Below are positions 34,773 to 46,361 of a stretch of 64,000 nt of DNA, in pieces. The position numbers were made by a program, and so were the translations under genes. The notes beneath the pieces were generated by a model. It saw nothing but the letters and a program-made list of their open reading frames with translations, did not search any database and was not told the origin of the DNA. Numbering within the stretch: the first letter of the stretch is position 1; every line of letters begins with the position of its first letter. Source of the stretch: Nakamurella endophytica (lineage in GTDB: Bacteria > Actinomycetota > Actinomycetes > Mycobacteriales > Nakamurellaceae). The stretch is from assembly GCF_014646215.1 (NCBI RefSeq), contig NZ_BMNA01000001.1:386175-450174 (forward strand), read 5' to 3'.

Positions 34773-37700
34773 TTACGGTGCCACCCCGGAGACCGTCAGG
34801 TTGTCGTAACGGGCCACAACGGGCGCGTTCGTCGACGAGCCGGACAGGTACGGGTACAGCGCCACGGAGCCCGTGGTCGACAGCGGGCTGCTGCTATCGG
34901 TCGCCGTGGCGGTCCACGCGGACGGCTCGGCAGCCCCGGTCTTCCACACCTTGGCCGACACCGCCACCGAGCTGTCGCCGGTGATCCGGAACCGGGTGGT
35001 CACCGAGTCGCCGGCGGTGTAGGTGAGTCCGGTGACCGTCACGGCCTTCAGAGTGGTCGAGGCGCCGTTGACAATCTTGACCAGCTGCAGCTGCACCTGG
35101 CCGTTCGCCAGCAGCTTGACCGTCGTCCGGTACTCGGAGTTGCCCACCTTGCGGGCACCCATCTGCAGGTAGACACCGCCGCCGGTCGGCGCCTTGTCGA
35201 TCGAGGCGTCGACCAGGACGTCGACGTCCGCCGAAGACGGCGCACCGATCGTCGCGGACGGCCCTGCGCCGGCCGCCGCCAGCTTGATCTGGCCGATGCC
35301 GCCGGCGACCGAGAAGTTCGCGGCGCCGCCGGCGACCGTCCACGCCCCGCCGGTGTCCGCGGATCCCCAGCCACCCGTCGCGGTGCGCGAGAAGGTGTCC
35401 TTGACCAGCGCGGCGGGAGCGGGCGAGGTGACCGTCACGTCGTGGGAAACCGTGGCAGTGGCCCCGGCGTTGTCGGTCACCGTCAGGGTGACGCGGTACG
35501 TGCCGGCAGCCGCGTACGGGTGGGACACCGTGGCTCCGGAGACGTCCGTGGCGCCGTCGCCGAAGTCCCATGCCCAGCTCTTGACCGTGCCGTCGGGATC
35601 GGAGGACCCGGACCCGTCGAACGCGGCGGTGAGGCCGTTGCTCCCCGCGGTGAAGGCCGCGACCGGCGCCTTATTCGTGGGCGGCGGCGCGGTGACCGAG
35701 ACCGCGGTGGTCTTGGTCGCGGTGGCCCCGGCGTTGTCCGTCACCGTCAGGGTGATCGAGTACGTCCCGGCGGCGGCGTAGGTGTGCGTGGTCGCGGTGT
35801 CGGTGCTGGAGGCGCCGTCACCGAAGTTCCACGAGGTGCTGACGATCGAACCGTTCGCGTCCGGATCGGTCGAGGTGGACTCGACGTTCACCGTCAGGTT
35901 GTTCTGCGCCACCGTGAACGTCGCCACAGGGGGCTGGTTCGGGGGCGGCGCGGTGACGGAGACGTTCTGGGTCGTCGACGTCGTCGCGCCCTGGTTGTCG
36001 GTCACCATCAACGTCACCGGGTACGTACCCCCCGCGGCGTAGGTGTGCGCCGCGGTCTTCCCGGAGCCCGTGCTGTTGTCCCCGAAGTTCCAGGCGTACG
36101 CGGTGATGGTGCCGTCCGGGTCGCTCGACGCGCTGGCGTCGAAGTTCGCCGTCAGCTGCGACGTCGGGGCCACGAACGAGGCCGTCGGGGCCTGGTTCGG
36201 CGCCACCACCGAGACGTCGGCCGACTTGGTGGCCGTGGCGCCCTGGTTGTCCGTCACCGTCAGCGTGACGGTGTAGGTACCACCGGCTGCGTAGCTGTGG
36301 GACGGGGTCGCCCCGGTGCCGGCGGCCGTGCCGTCACCCCAGTTCCAGGAGTACGACGCGACGGTGCCGTCCGCGTCCGAGGACGGGGTGCCGTCCACCG
36401 ACAGGGTCAGACCGTTCTTGGTCGACGTCCAGGCCGCCGTCGGCGGCTGGTTCGGAGCGACGACCGAGACGTCGGCCGACTTGGTCGCCGTCGCACCCTT
36501 GTCGTCGGTCACGGTCAGCGTCACGGTGTAGGTGCCACCGGCCGCGTAGGTGTGCGACGCGGTCGCACCCGTCCCGGCGGCCGTGCCGTCACCCCAGTTC
36601 CAGGAGTACGACGCCACGGTCCCGTCCGGATCCGTGGACGACGAGCCGTCCACCGACACGCTGAGCCCGTTCTTGGTGGACGTCCAGGCCGCCGTCGGCG
36701 GCTGGTTCGGCGCCGTGCCGGTGGAGCCGGCCGCGTAGTGCGCCGAGACCTGTGCCGCGGAGAGCACCGTGCCGTAGACGGCGGCGTCGTCGATGGTGCC
36801 GGCGAAGAACGGGTTGCCGTCCCAGGTGCTGTCCCCGCCGACGCGCCAGTAGCCGTTGTAGCCCTGCGCCTGCGTCTGGCCGTTGGTGCCGATGAGCTGG
36901 CCGTCGAGGTACAGCTTCATGCCGTCCGTGTTGGACTGCGTGGCCACCACGTGGTGCCACTGCCCGTCGTTGTACGACGTCGGGCTGGTGATCACGTTCG
37001 AGAAGCCGGTCCACACGCCGAAGTTCACCCGGCCGTTGGGGCTCATGTAGACGTGCCGGTCGTAGTTGCCCGACTGGTTCGCCTGCTGGTCACCGAAGCC
37101 GATGATCTTGCCGCCGCCGGTCGAGGTGGTCTTGAACCACGCCTCCTCGGAGTAGTTCATCGGGTTGGCGAACTGGCCGGTGCCGGTGACGTGACCGTTC
37201 TGGCCGTCGAAGGTCACCGCGGTGTCGGAGGTGCCCTTCACACCGCCCGGCACGCCGAGGGTGTAGCCGCCGTAGTAGGTGCCGGTCTGGGCTCCGTCGG
37301 GTCCGGAGTCCGCAGCGGTGGTGCCGCTGGTATCGCCCAGACGCCAGAACAGCAGGGGGTTGTCGTTGAAGACGGTGGCGCCGTAGGTGTCCGACGGGGC
37401 CGCCGGGATGGTGGTGGTGCGGCCGGACGCCACCCACTGGGCGTCCACGGTCTTGCGGGACAGCACGGTCGGGTACAGCGCGACCTCGTCGATGGCACCG
37501 GCGAAGTACTGCGACGCCGGCTGGTTCGGCCACCCACCGATGTTGTCGCCGCCGATGCGCCAGTACCCGGAGAAGTCCTGGCCGGAGGTCACGTCGGTGC
37601 GCTGACCGACGAGCCGGTCGTCGACGTACAGCTTCATGCCGTCCGGGCCCAGCGACGCGCTGATCTGGTGCCACTGGCCGTCGTTGTAGGTGCCGGCCGA

Positions 37701-39773
37701 GTTCACCGTCGCGGTGAAGCCCGGGTAGACGCCGAACCAGATGTGCCCGGCGTTGTCCATGTAGATGTGCCGGTCGTAGGAGCCCGAGGAGCCGGTCGCG
37801 CTGCTGCCGAAGCCGAGGATCTTGCCGCCGGACGTGGTCGTGGTGTTGATCCACGCCTGGGCCGTGAACGTGTCCGGGCTGTCGATCGCCGTCCGGGTGG
37901 CCGCGCTGGTGCTGCCGTCGAAGGTGGTCGCCGCGTCGCCCGGGATGGCACCTGCCGTGCCGCGGGTGATGCCCGCCCCGGCGTCTGCGTCGTTGAAGCC
38001 GGCGTTGTCCATGAGGATGGTCCCGGTCGACTCGTTCATCGGCCAGTACGTCGCCGCTCCGTCGGCGAGGACCCGCTTGGCGTAGGCGGTCTGCGTGTCG
38101 GCCGGCGCCTTGTAGGTGATCGACAGGCTCTGCGTGGAGTTGCCGTCCGGATCCGAGGTCGTCAGCTGGTACTTGTAGGTCGTTCCGGGCACGACGTTCG
38201 AGTCGATGTAGCCCAGGGTCGGCCGGGTCCAGAAGTTCGACTTGGCGGTCGTCCGGTAGATCTCGGTGCCGTTGCGGGTCAGCACGTAGGTCAGCGTGTC
38301 GCTGTCCTCGTCGGTGTTCGCACGCCACGAGATACGGGCCTTGGCACCGATGGCCGTCACCGTCGGGTTCGTCTTGCTGCCCAGGTACTGCGGACCCGAC
38401 TTGCCCGGGGCGATCGGCTTGACCGCGAACCGGACGAGGCCCTGCTGCGCGATGCCGTTGACGGACGGGAACTCCCCGCCCATGACGACGTACTGGCTGT
38501 TGCCGGTGACCGACCAGGCGGCCTGGTCCTTCCCGGTGACGCTGCCGACGGCGAACTCCGGGAACCAGTGCATCAGCGACGGGGTCGGCGTGCCGTAGTA
38601 GTCCCAGTAGCCGTACGGGTCATGAGCGGCCGTGCCGGTGGCGCGCTTGGTGTAGGCCAGGGCGTGCCGCATGTTGACCGACCACGGGTCGGACTGCGGG
38701 AAGCCGCCGATGTTGCCGCAGTAGTGGTCGTGGCTCACCGTGAAGAAGGCGTCGGCGCCCGGCCACACGTCGTACGTGTCGCCGTGGCAGTCCTCCAGGT
38801 AGTTGATGTTGCCGGTCACCGGGTCCGCGGAGAACGCACCCTCGAGGTTGCCGCCGCCGCCGAAGGTGTAGCCGCTGCCGAAGATGTTCTGCCCGTCCGT
38901 CTTCAGCGACAGGATGGCCGAGTCGTTGCCGGCGTTGTGCACGGTGTTCGTGGCGTTCCACGGCAGCAGCGCGCCATTGGCAGGGTCCAGCTTGGCGAGC
39001 CCGTAGGACCCGTACTGGGTGGTGTCCCCGTTGACGTGGGCGAACGCGCCGCCCGCGATGATCGCTCCGTCCGGGGACACGACGAGCGCGTTGACGGTGT
39101 TGTCGGCCGTCGGGGCCCAGCCGGTGAGCGCGCCGTTGCTGGCGTTGAACGCGGCGAAGCGGGAGCGCGCCACAGCTCCCGACTTCGCGAACGCCCCGCC
39201 GACGTACACGGTGGTGTCCGTGGCGACGATGGCCTTGACGGTGTAGTCCACGCCGGCGTTGAACGTGGTGATGAGCGCACCGGTGGTGGCGTCGAGCGCG
39301 GCCACCCTGGCTCGGGATCCGCCACCGATCGTGGTGAACTGGCCCGCGACGTAGATGCGCTTGCCGTCCGGGGACGCCGCGATGGCGTTGACCTGGTTGT
39401 TGGGCGCCGGGTTGAACGCCGTGTTGAGCGCCCCGGTGCTCAGGTTGTACGACAGCATGTTCGACCGGGCAGTCAGGCTCGTCCCGGGCGCGGCGCCGGC
39501 CGGCCGCGCGTTGGCGAACTTGCCGCCGACGTAGACCGTGTTGCCGACGATCAGCTGGGTCAACGCCACGCCGTCGATCTGCGTGGTGGGCAGCACGTCG
39601 GTCGTCGGCATGGTCGACGTGATCGGCAGGACGGGTCCCGGGTCGGCGAGCGCCGACGGCGCCGCGACGGCGGCGACCCCCAGTCCGCCCAGAACCAGCG
39701 CACCGGTCAGGACGATGCTCGACAGCTTCCGCGTCGTCGTGGAAACGCGCACCGCAGTGCTCCTTCTGGTCAT
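34773..39773 (-). CDS. Giant secreted beta-propeller/LamG/PKD protein (paralogue 2)
   Basis: The 1666-aa protein has a Sec signal (cleavage near PSALA-DPG). A propeller region (residues about 55-455; VYVGGKFANA and VYVGGAFAK units) contains the Cys-bearing motif EDCHGDTY (327-334) and HDHYCGN (348-354). A fibronectin-like segment (about 470-555) is followed by two LamG-type domains (about 560-790 and 800-1015). Five PKD repeats (1023-1470) precede a C-terminal domain of about 195 residues that is also found in the other giant protein. There is no sortase motif or terminal membrane anchor. It overlaps the lipoprotein gene upstream (ATGA) and precedes glycosyltransferases, so it is made with the EPS machinery. 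Possible roles are scaffold, adhesin or glycan-binding matrix protein. Confidence 0.9.
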   Translation of the reverse strand: MTRRSTAVRVSTTTRKLSSIVLTGALVLGGLGVAAVAAPSALADPGPVLPITSTMPTTDVLPTTQIDGVALTQLIVGNTVYVGGKFANARPAGAAPGTSLTARSNMLSYNLSTGALNTAFNPAPNNQVNAIAASPDGKRIYVAGQFTTIGGGSRARVAALDATTGALITTFNAGVDYTVKAIVATDTTVYVGGAFAKSGAVARSRFAAFNASNGALTGWAPTADNTVNALVVSPDGAIIAGGAFAHVNGDTTQYGSYGLAKLDPANGALLPWNATNTVHNAGNDSAILSLKTDGQNIFGSGYTFGGGGNLEGAFSADPVTGNINYLEDCHGDTYDVWPGADAFFTVSHDHYCGNIGGFPQSDPWSVNMRHALAYTKRATGTAAHDPYGYWDYYGTPTPSLMHWFPEFAVGSVTGKDQAAWSVTGNSQYVVMGGEFPSVNGIAQQGLVRFAVKPIAPGKSGPQYLGSKTNPTVTAIGAKARISWRANTDEDSDTLTYVLTRNGTEIYRTTAKSNFWTRPTLGYIDSNVVPGTTYKYQLTTSDPDGNSTQSLSITYKAPADTQTAYAKRVLADGAATYWPMNESTGTILMDNAGFNDADAGAGITRGTAGAIPGDAATTFDGSTSAATRTAIDSPDTFTAQAWINTTTTSGGKILGFGSSATGSSGSYDRHIYMDNAGHIWFGVYPGFTATVNSAGTYNDGQWHQISASLGPDGMKLYVDDRLVGQRTDVTSGQDFSGYWRIGGDNIGGWPNQPASQYFAGAIDEVALYPTVLSRKTVDAQWVASGRTTTIPAAPSDTYGATVFNDNPLLFWRLGDTSGTTAADSGPDGAQTGTYYGGYTLGVPGGVKGTSDTAVTFDGQNGHVTGTGQFANPMNYSEEAWFKTTSTGGGKIIGFGDQQANQSGNYDRHVYMSPNGRVNFGVWTGFSNVITSPTSYNDGQWHHVVATQSNTDGMKLYLDGQLIGTNGQTQAQGYNGYWRVGGDSTWDGNPFFAGTIDDAAVYGTVLSAAQVSAHYAAGSTGTAPNQPPTAAWTSTKNGLSVSVDGSSSTDPDGTVASYSWNWGDGTAAGTGATASHTYAAGGTYTVTLTVTDDKGATATKSADVSVVAPNQPPTAAWTSTKNGLTLSVDGTPSSDADGTVASYSWNWGDGTAAGTGATPSHSYAAGGTYTVTLTVTDNQGATATKSADVSVVAPNQAPTASFVAPTSQLTANFDASASSDPDGTITAYAWNFGDNSTGSGKTAAHTYAAGGTYPVTLMVTDNQGATTSTTQNVSVTAPPPNQPPVATFTVAQNNLTVNVESTSTDPDANGSIVSTSWNFGDGASSTDTATTHTYAAAGTYSITLTVTDNAGATATKTTAVSVTAPPPTNKAPVAAFTAGSNGLTAAFDGSGSSDPDGTVKSWAWDFGDGATDVSGATVSHPYAAAGTYRVTLTVTDNAGATATVSHDVTVTSPAPAALVKDTFSRTATGGWGSADTGGAWTVAGGAANFSVAGGIGQIKLAAAGAGPSATIGAPSSADVDVLVDASIDKAPTGGGVYLQMGARKVGNSEYRTTVKLLANGQVQLQLVKIVNGASTTLKAVTVTGLTYTAGDSVTTRFRITGDSSVAVSAKVWKTGAAEPSAWTATATDSSSPLSTTGSVALYPYLSGSSTNAPVVARYDNLTVSGVAP
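36198..36707 (-). repeat. Tandem PKD repeats 1 and 2 (85-residue duplication)
   Basis: Residues 1023-1107 and 1108-1192 of the giant protein are equal in length and nearly identical, sharing NQPPTAAWTSTKNGL at the start and SADVSVVAP at the end. The other three PKD repeats are clearly more divergent, so this pair is a recent in-frame duplication of 255 bases. Confidence 0.9.
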
Positions 39774-40642
39774 GAGAGGGTTCCGCTGAACAGGGCGACG
39801 GGCGCCTGGGCGGAGTAGCTGACGGACAGGTGTGCTGGGTTCTTGAACTGCGCGCCCAGCGTGTAGACGTAGATGCCGGTGGCCGTGGCCCCCGGAGCGA
39901 GCGAGCCGGTCACCGGCTTCGCGGGACTGGCCGACATGGCGCCGGCCGAGACCCCGGAGGCGTCCTGCAGATCCGCGACGACGTTCCCCAGGTCGATGGG
40001 TGCGGACGAGGCGTTGCGGAAGGTCAGCGAGATCTGGACGCCCGGCCCGGAGATCTCGCCCGGGAGCTGCGCCGTCGTCGTCACCTTCTTGATCGACGAC
40101 ACCGTGACGGTCACGCCGTTGCCGTAGGCGGCGGCGCTGGTGAGCGGTACGGGCGGAGCGGTCTCGACGGTCCCGGTGGGCACCGTCTGGTGGACGTTCC
40201 CGCCGCCCGGTGCTGGCACCGGAGTGGTGACCCGCGCCGGCGTCGATGCGGGAGCGCTGGTGTGGCCGGTGCCACCCTGCGCCGAGGTGCTGCGGCCGGA
40301 GCTGCTGCCGGTCGTCGCGGCAGTGCCGGTGCCGGTGCCGGTGCCGGTCCCGGTGCGGGTGCCGGTCGGTGCCCCGGTGACACCGGCGGAGCTGTCCGAG
40401 CTGTCGGTGCCGGAACCGGTCGACGGCGCGGCGGCGCCCGTGGTGGCCGCGGCGACACCGGAGTCGGTGACGCCGTTCCCGCCTGCGGCCGACGCGGACG
40501 AGGAGGTGCCGGTCGCGGACGCCGAGCTGCTGGTCGCGCCGTCCGGGGCGGACGTGCAGCCCGCGGTCAGCACGATCGCGGCGCCGGCCGCGGCCAGCAC
40601 GGCCGCCCAGCGGCGCCGCTGCGCGGTGTGGATGGTGGTCAT
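39770..40642 (-). CDS. Lipoprotein with Thr/Gly linker and DUF4352-like domain
   Basis: The 290-aa protein has a basic start, a hydrophobic stretch and a lipobox ending TAGC. A 130-residue Ser/Thr/Gly/Ala linker follows, with GTRTGTGTGTGTGTA. The compact C-terminal domain (about 170-290; GVTVTVSSIKKVT, VQISLTFRNASSAPIDLGNV, TGIYVYTL) fits the DUF4352-like immunoglobulin fold. It should sit on the outer face of the membrane on a flexible, perhaps O-glycosylated, stalk. The ATG overlaps the stop of the CDP-alcohol phosphotransferase gene and its stop overlaps the giant gene start, so a partnership with the giant protein is plausible. Confidence 0.82.
   Translation of the reverse strand: MTTIHTAQRRRWAAVLAAAGAAIVLTAGCTSAPDGATSSSASATGTSSSASAAGGNGVTDSGVAAATTGAAAPSTGSGTDSSDSSAGVTGAPTGTRTGTGTGTGTGTAATTGSSSGRSTSAQGGTGHTSAPASTPARVTTPVPAPGGGNVHQTVPTGTVETAPPVPLTSAAAYGNGVTVTVSSIKKVTTTAQLPGEISGPGVQISLTFRNASSAPIDLGNVVADLQDASGVSAGAMSASPAKPVTGSLAPGATATGIYVYTLGAQFKNPAHLSVSYSAQAPVALFSGTLS
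40316..40372 (-). repeat. Hexameric GC-rich repeat in the lipoprotein linker
   Basis: Successive GGTGCC/GGCACC-type six-base units encode alternating Thr and Gly in the stalk of the lipoprotein. The array is imperfect. Copy-number change would alter stalk length without shifting the frame. Confidence 0.75.
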
Positions 40643-41478
40643 GTGGTGGTGCCTCGCACTGTTCCCGTACTCCTGACGGACGTGTCCCCCGGTTCCGACA
40701 GGCTCTTCATGTCGGTGAACCACTTGACGGCGGCCAGGGCCATGAACCCGGCATTGGCCGCGAAGATCGCCAGGTAGACCCAGGCGAAGACCACGGGTGC
40801 CCCGAGGAGCAGGAACACCACGCACAGCAGGCCGTAGTCGGTCGGCACGACCAGCAGCGACCGCAGACCAGAGGTCGTCCCCCGCTCGATGGTCCGGCCG
40901 GTTCGGGCCGTGACCGTGCGGCGCAGCAGGTCGTTGAGCGTCATGCCGAAGAACATGACGGCCGCCACCACGGCGAACCCGATCGGCACCAGGAGGAAGG
41001 CCCGGGCCGGGAGGTCGACGAAGCGGTAGAAGCTGATGAGCACCGCGAGGTGCAGGCTGGAGATCTTGGTCGCGTCGACCATGTGGTCCAGCCACTCGCC
41101 GGACGGGCTGCCGCCGCCGCGCAGCCGGGCCAGCTGGCCGTCCGCTGCGTCGAAGGCGTATCCCAGGACCAGGCATGCGGCGACCACGAGTCCGATCGGC
41201 CAGCTCGGCCGGATCAGCGCCAGCACGGCGATGCCGGCGAACGACCAGGCGGCGCTGATCGCCGTCACCTGGTTCGGCGTCATGCCGAGCCGGAAGGCGG
41301 CGGCGGCGATGCGGCGACCCAGCGGGCGGTTGACGAACCGCGAGTACGCGGGTGCGCCCTTGCTGGTCTTCTGCGCCCGCGCCAGGGCCTCGACGGTGTC
41401 CCGGTAGGTCGCCGGCCGCAGCCGGCCGCCCACGGTCGGCCGTCCCGCGGGTGCGGTGCTCTGGTCGGTTGCGGCCAT
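40639..41478 (-). CDS. CDP-alcohol phosphatidyltransferase family protein
   Basis: The 279-aa membrane enzyme carries the complete family signature DG-x2-AR-x8-G-x3-D-x3-D, seen as DGQLAR and GEWLDHMVD near residues 110-132. About six hydrophobic segments surround it. Such enzymes transfer a phospho-alcohol from its CDP-activated form to another alcohol, as in phospholipid or di-inositol-phosphate synthesis. Its place in an EPS operon, together with a cytidylyltransferase at 11238-11681, suggests transfer of a phospho-alcohol to a lipid or glycan of this pathway. The ATG shares one base with the upstream stop (TGATG). Confidence 0.9.
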   Translation of the reverse strand: MAATDQSTAPAGRPTVGGRLRPATYRDTVEALARAQKTSKGAPAYSRFVNRPLGRRIAAAAFRLGMTPNQVTAISAAWSFAGIAVLALIRPSWPIGLVVAACLVLGYAFDAADGQLARLRGGGSPSGEWLDHMVDATKISSLHLAVLISFYRFVDLPARAFLLVPIGFAVVAAVMFFGMTLNDLLRRTVTARTGRTIERGTTSGLRSLLVVPTDYGLLCVVFLLLGAPVVFAWVYLAIFAANAGFMALAAVKWFTDMKSLSEPGDTSVRSTGTVRGTTT

Positions 41479-42644
41479 CACGCCGTCCCCTCTGCTCGTC
41501 GTCCGCGGCGCCGCGTCGCCCGGCTGGTGGCCAGCCGGCGGCACAGGTCCTCGTAGCGGTCCGTCACGTCGTCCCAGTCGTAGCGGCGCGCCTGTTCCAG
41601 GGCCAGGCGGCCCCGTTCGGCCACCTCCTCGGGATGCCGCTCGGCGTCCTCGACCAGCTCCGCGACGTCCTCCGAGCTGCGGAAGAAGCGGCCGGACCGG
41701 CCCAGCACCTCGTGGTTGAAGCCGACGTCGAACGCGCTTGTCGCCGCGCCGGCGCCGACCGCTCGCAGCAGCGACGGGTTGGTGCCGCCGACCGAGTGCC
41801 CGTGCAAGTAGGTCCGCGCGCCGGCGTAGAGCTGGTCGAGCAGCTCCTGGTCCCAGACGCCGCCGAGGAACCGCACCCGGGCGTCCGCGGCCTGGTGGAT
41901 GCGGTCGGTGTACTCCTGGGCGTACGGCGCGGAGCCCACGACGACCAGCGGCAGCTCGGCCTTGCTGGCCGAGTAGCCGCGGACGATCTCCAGGACGTGG
42001 TTCTCCGGCTCGAACCGCGCGACGACCAGGTGGTAGCCGTCGGCGCGCAGGTCGAGCTCGGGCAACCGGTGCGCCTCGCGGTCCACGACCGGAGCCCCGT
42101 AGGCGATGAGATCCGTCGGCGCGGCGTAGGTCTCGCGGTAGTAGTCGGCGATGCCCTGCGCGTCGGCGATCAAGGCGTCCGACCAGCGGACGGCCATCCG
42201 CTCGGCGCGCTTGTAGTACCGCTGCCCGGTCGGTCCCCACTTGGCGCGCCGCCACTCGAGCCCGTCGACGTGCGTGGCGAAGGGCACCCGCGCAGCCCGC
42301 AGCAAGGGCAGGAAGGGGGCGTTGGCGCAGTTGAACACGACCGCCGCGTCCGGGCGGTGGGTGACCGCGTGGGCGACCGACAGACCCGTGTGGGACAGCG
42401 TCTCCAGCGTGCGCTGGTGCAGGGCCGGCAGGTGGACCAGGTCCATCCCGAGGTATCGGGCCGGCCGGTCCGCGTCGGCGTTGCGGCAGTACACGGTGAC
42501 GTGGTGGCCGCGATCGGCCAGCCGGCGGCCGACCTCCTCGACGCAGGTCTCGAACCCGCCGTAGCGGGCCGGCACCCCGCGGGTGCCGATCAGGGCGATC
42601 GTCAGCGGCCCTCGCCGGGACGAGGGAGAGGTGGAGTGCGACAC
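41478..42644 (-). CDS. Glycosyltransferase with DUF1972 N-terminal domain
   Basis: The 388-aa cytosolic protein begins with IALIGTRGVPARYGGFETCVEEV, the DUF1972 entry motif found in rhamnosyl-type EPS transferases. The C-terminal GT-B donor domain has YHLVVARFEPENHVLEIVRGY, HGHSVGGTNPSLLRAVGAG and late acidic residues. It would add a sugar from a nucleotide donor to the lipid-linked intermediate. It lies 3 bases downstream of the small secreted-protein gene and touches the next gene (TGATG). Confidence 0.88.
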   Translation of the reverse strand: MSHSTSPSSRRGPLTIALIGTRGVPARYGGFETCVEEVGRRLADRGHHVTVYCRNADADRPARYLGMDLVHLPALHQRTLETLSHTGLSVAHAVTHRPDAAVVFNCANAPFLPLLRAARVPFATHVDGLEWRRAKWGPTGQRYYKRAERMAVRWSDALIADAQGIADYYRETYAAPTDLIAYGAPVVDREAHRLPELDLRADGYHLVVARFEPENHVLEIVRGYSASKAELPLVVVGSAPYAQEYTDRIHQAADARVRFLGGVWDQELLDQLYAGARTYLHGHSVGGTNPSLLRAVGAGAATSAFDVGFNHEVLGRSGRFFRSSEDVAELVEDAERHPEEVAERGRLALEQARRYDWDDVTDRYEDLCRRLATSRATRRRGRRAEGTA

Positions 42645-42647
42645 CGG

Positions 42648-43031
42648 TCAGACCGCCGCTCGGGGTCCGGACCGCTGCTCCGGGATGCGGACCGGCGCGA
42701 TGGCGGGGACCACGGACAACGGGGCCAGCGGCGCCGCGGCGGCGACAGGGTTGGAGGCGGTCGAGGAGTGGCGGCGGGTGCGGTCCCGGCCGGCGACGGC
42801 GAGGCCGGCGATCAGGGCAAGCAGGCCGGCGACGGCCCAGGCAGCGGTGACCATGGTCATCCCGAGGAACGAGGCTCCGGTCGGGCTCGGGGCGACACTG
42901 CTGGCCGGCGCGGGAGCGCCGGCGGCGTGCGCGGAGACGACCGGGACGAGCAGCAACGACGCTGCCGTCGAGGTGGCGGTGAACAGTCGCGCGGCGTGTC
43001 TGCGCGCGCGCCGGTGCAAGGTGCCGGACAA
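42648..43031 (-). CDS. Small secreted single-span protein, first gene of the EPS operon
   Basis: The 127-aa protein has a Sec-type signal (LFTATSTAASLLLVPVVSAHA-like, cleavage near AHA-AG). A short Pro/Ser-rich loop and a second hydrophobic span (about residues 56-80; TMVTAAWAVAGLLALIAGL) follow, then a basic, Pro/Ala-rich cytoplasmic tail. No family is recognised. The TTG start at 43031 is preceded by GAGGGG at 10 bases, which is buried in the hairpin 43036-43083. Position at the head of the operon suggests a regulatory or assembly role, but this is a guess. Confidence 0.7.
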   Translation of the reverse strand: MSGTLHRRARRHAARLFTATSTAASLLLVPVVSAHAAGAPAPASSVAPSPTGASFLGMTMVTAAWAVAGLLALIAGLAVAGRDRTRRHSSTASNPVAAAAPLAPLSVVPAIAPVRIPEQRSGPRAAV

Positions 43032-43035
43032 AGTT

Positions 43036-43083
43036 GGGGATCCCCTCGGTGTGGTGCTGGCCTACCGCTTTGCAGGGATCCCC
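43036..43083 (-). promoter_or_regulatory. Hairpin covering the ribosome-binding site of the EPS operon
   Basis: On the minus-strand RNA GGGGATCCC (43083-43075) can pair perfectly with GGGATCCCC (43044-43036), leaving a 30-base loop. The distal arm includes part of the GAGGGG ribosome-binding site ten bases before the TTG at 43031. Pairing would hide the site, so this could be a translational switch or simply a stable leader. Confidence 0.45.
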
Positions 43084-43427
43084 GACGTCACACCTGCGCT
43101 GCACTCCGATCGGAGTACGGCAACGATAACACTTCGTCACTGCGGTGTCCCGGGAGTGCAACAGAACCGTGACCAATCCACCCCTTGGCGCGAGCGACCG
43201 GGTGGAGATCACCCTCCGCGGTGAGTCGGTCTTCGCCGCGAAGACTTCACGGCGTCGACCGCGCGATCGGATATGCCGCGGACCATCGCCCGGAGGAGTA
43301 GGTTACGTCGCCGCATCACCCAGAGAGCAGGCTCGGTTGGTCCGGACGGGTAGGACCATCCCTTTCGGGAAGGTGGTCTCCGGGCCCGCGTCACACCGCC
43401 GTCATCCGCATCGGGGACGATCTGGGC
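43084..43427. other. Divergent promoter region of the EPS operon and ppc
   Basis: These 344 bases carry the promoters of both genes. On the minus strand GTGTTATCGT near 43135-43125 could be a -10 (TATCGT), without a recognisable -35. No other features are seen. Confidence 0.35.
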
Positions 43428-46291
<2,864 letters not shown>

Positions 46292-46292
<1 letters not shown>

Positions 46293-46310
46293 CCGCCGCA
46301 CCACGGCGGT
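46292..46310 (+). terminator. Short hairpin after ppc
   Basis: ACCGCCG (46292-46298) pairs with CGGCGGT (46304-46310) around a 5-base loop immediately after the ppc stop. It is only 7 bp and may not end transcription fully, leaving read-through to the next gene possible. Confidence 0.4.
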
Positions 46311-46361
46311 ACGCCCCCTGGGCCGACCCCAACCGGCGCGGCCCGTCGGACGAGGAAATGG

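Noticed and set aside
35442..39818. Plus-strand open frame of 1458 codons opposite giant gene 2
   Set aside because: Same reason: low-complexity antisense translation of a well supported gene.
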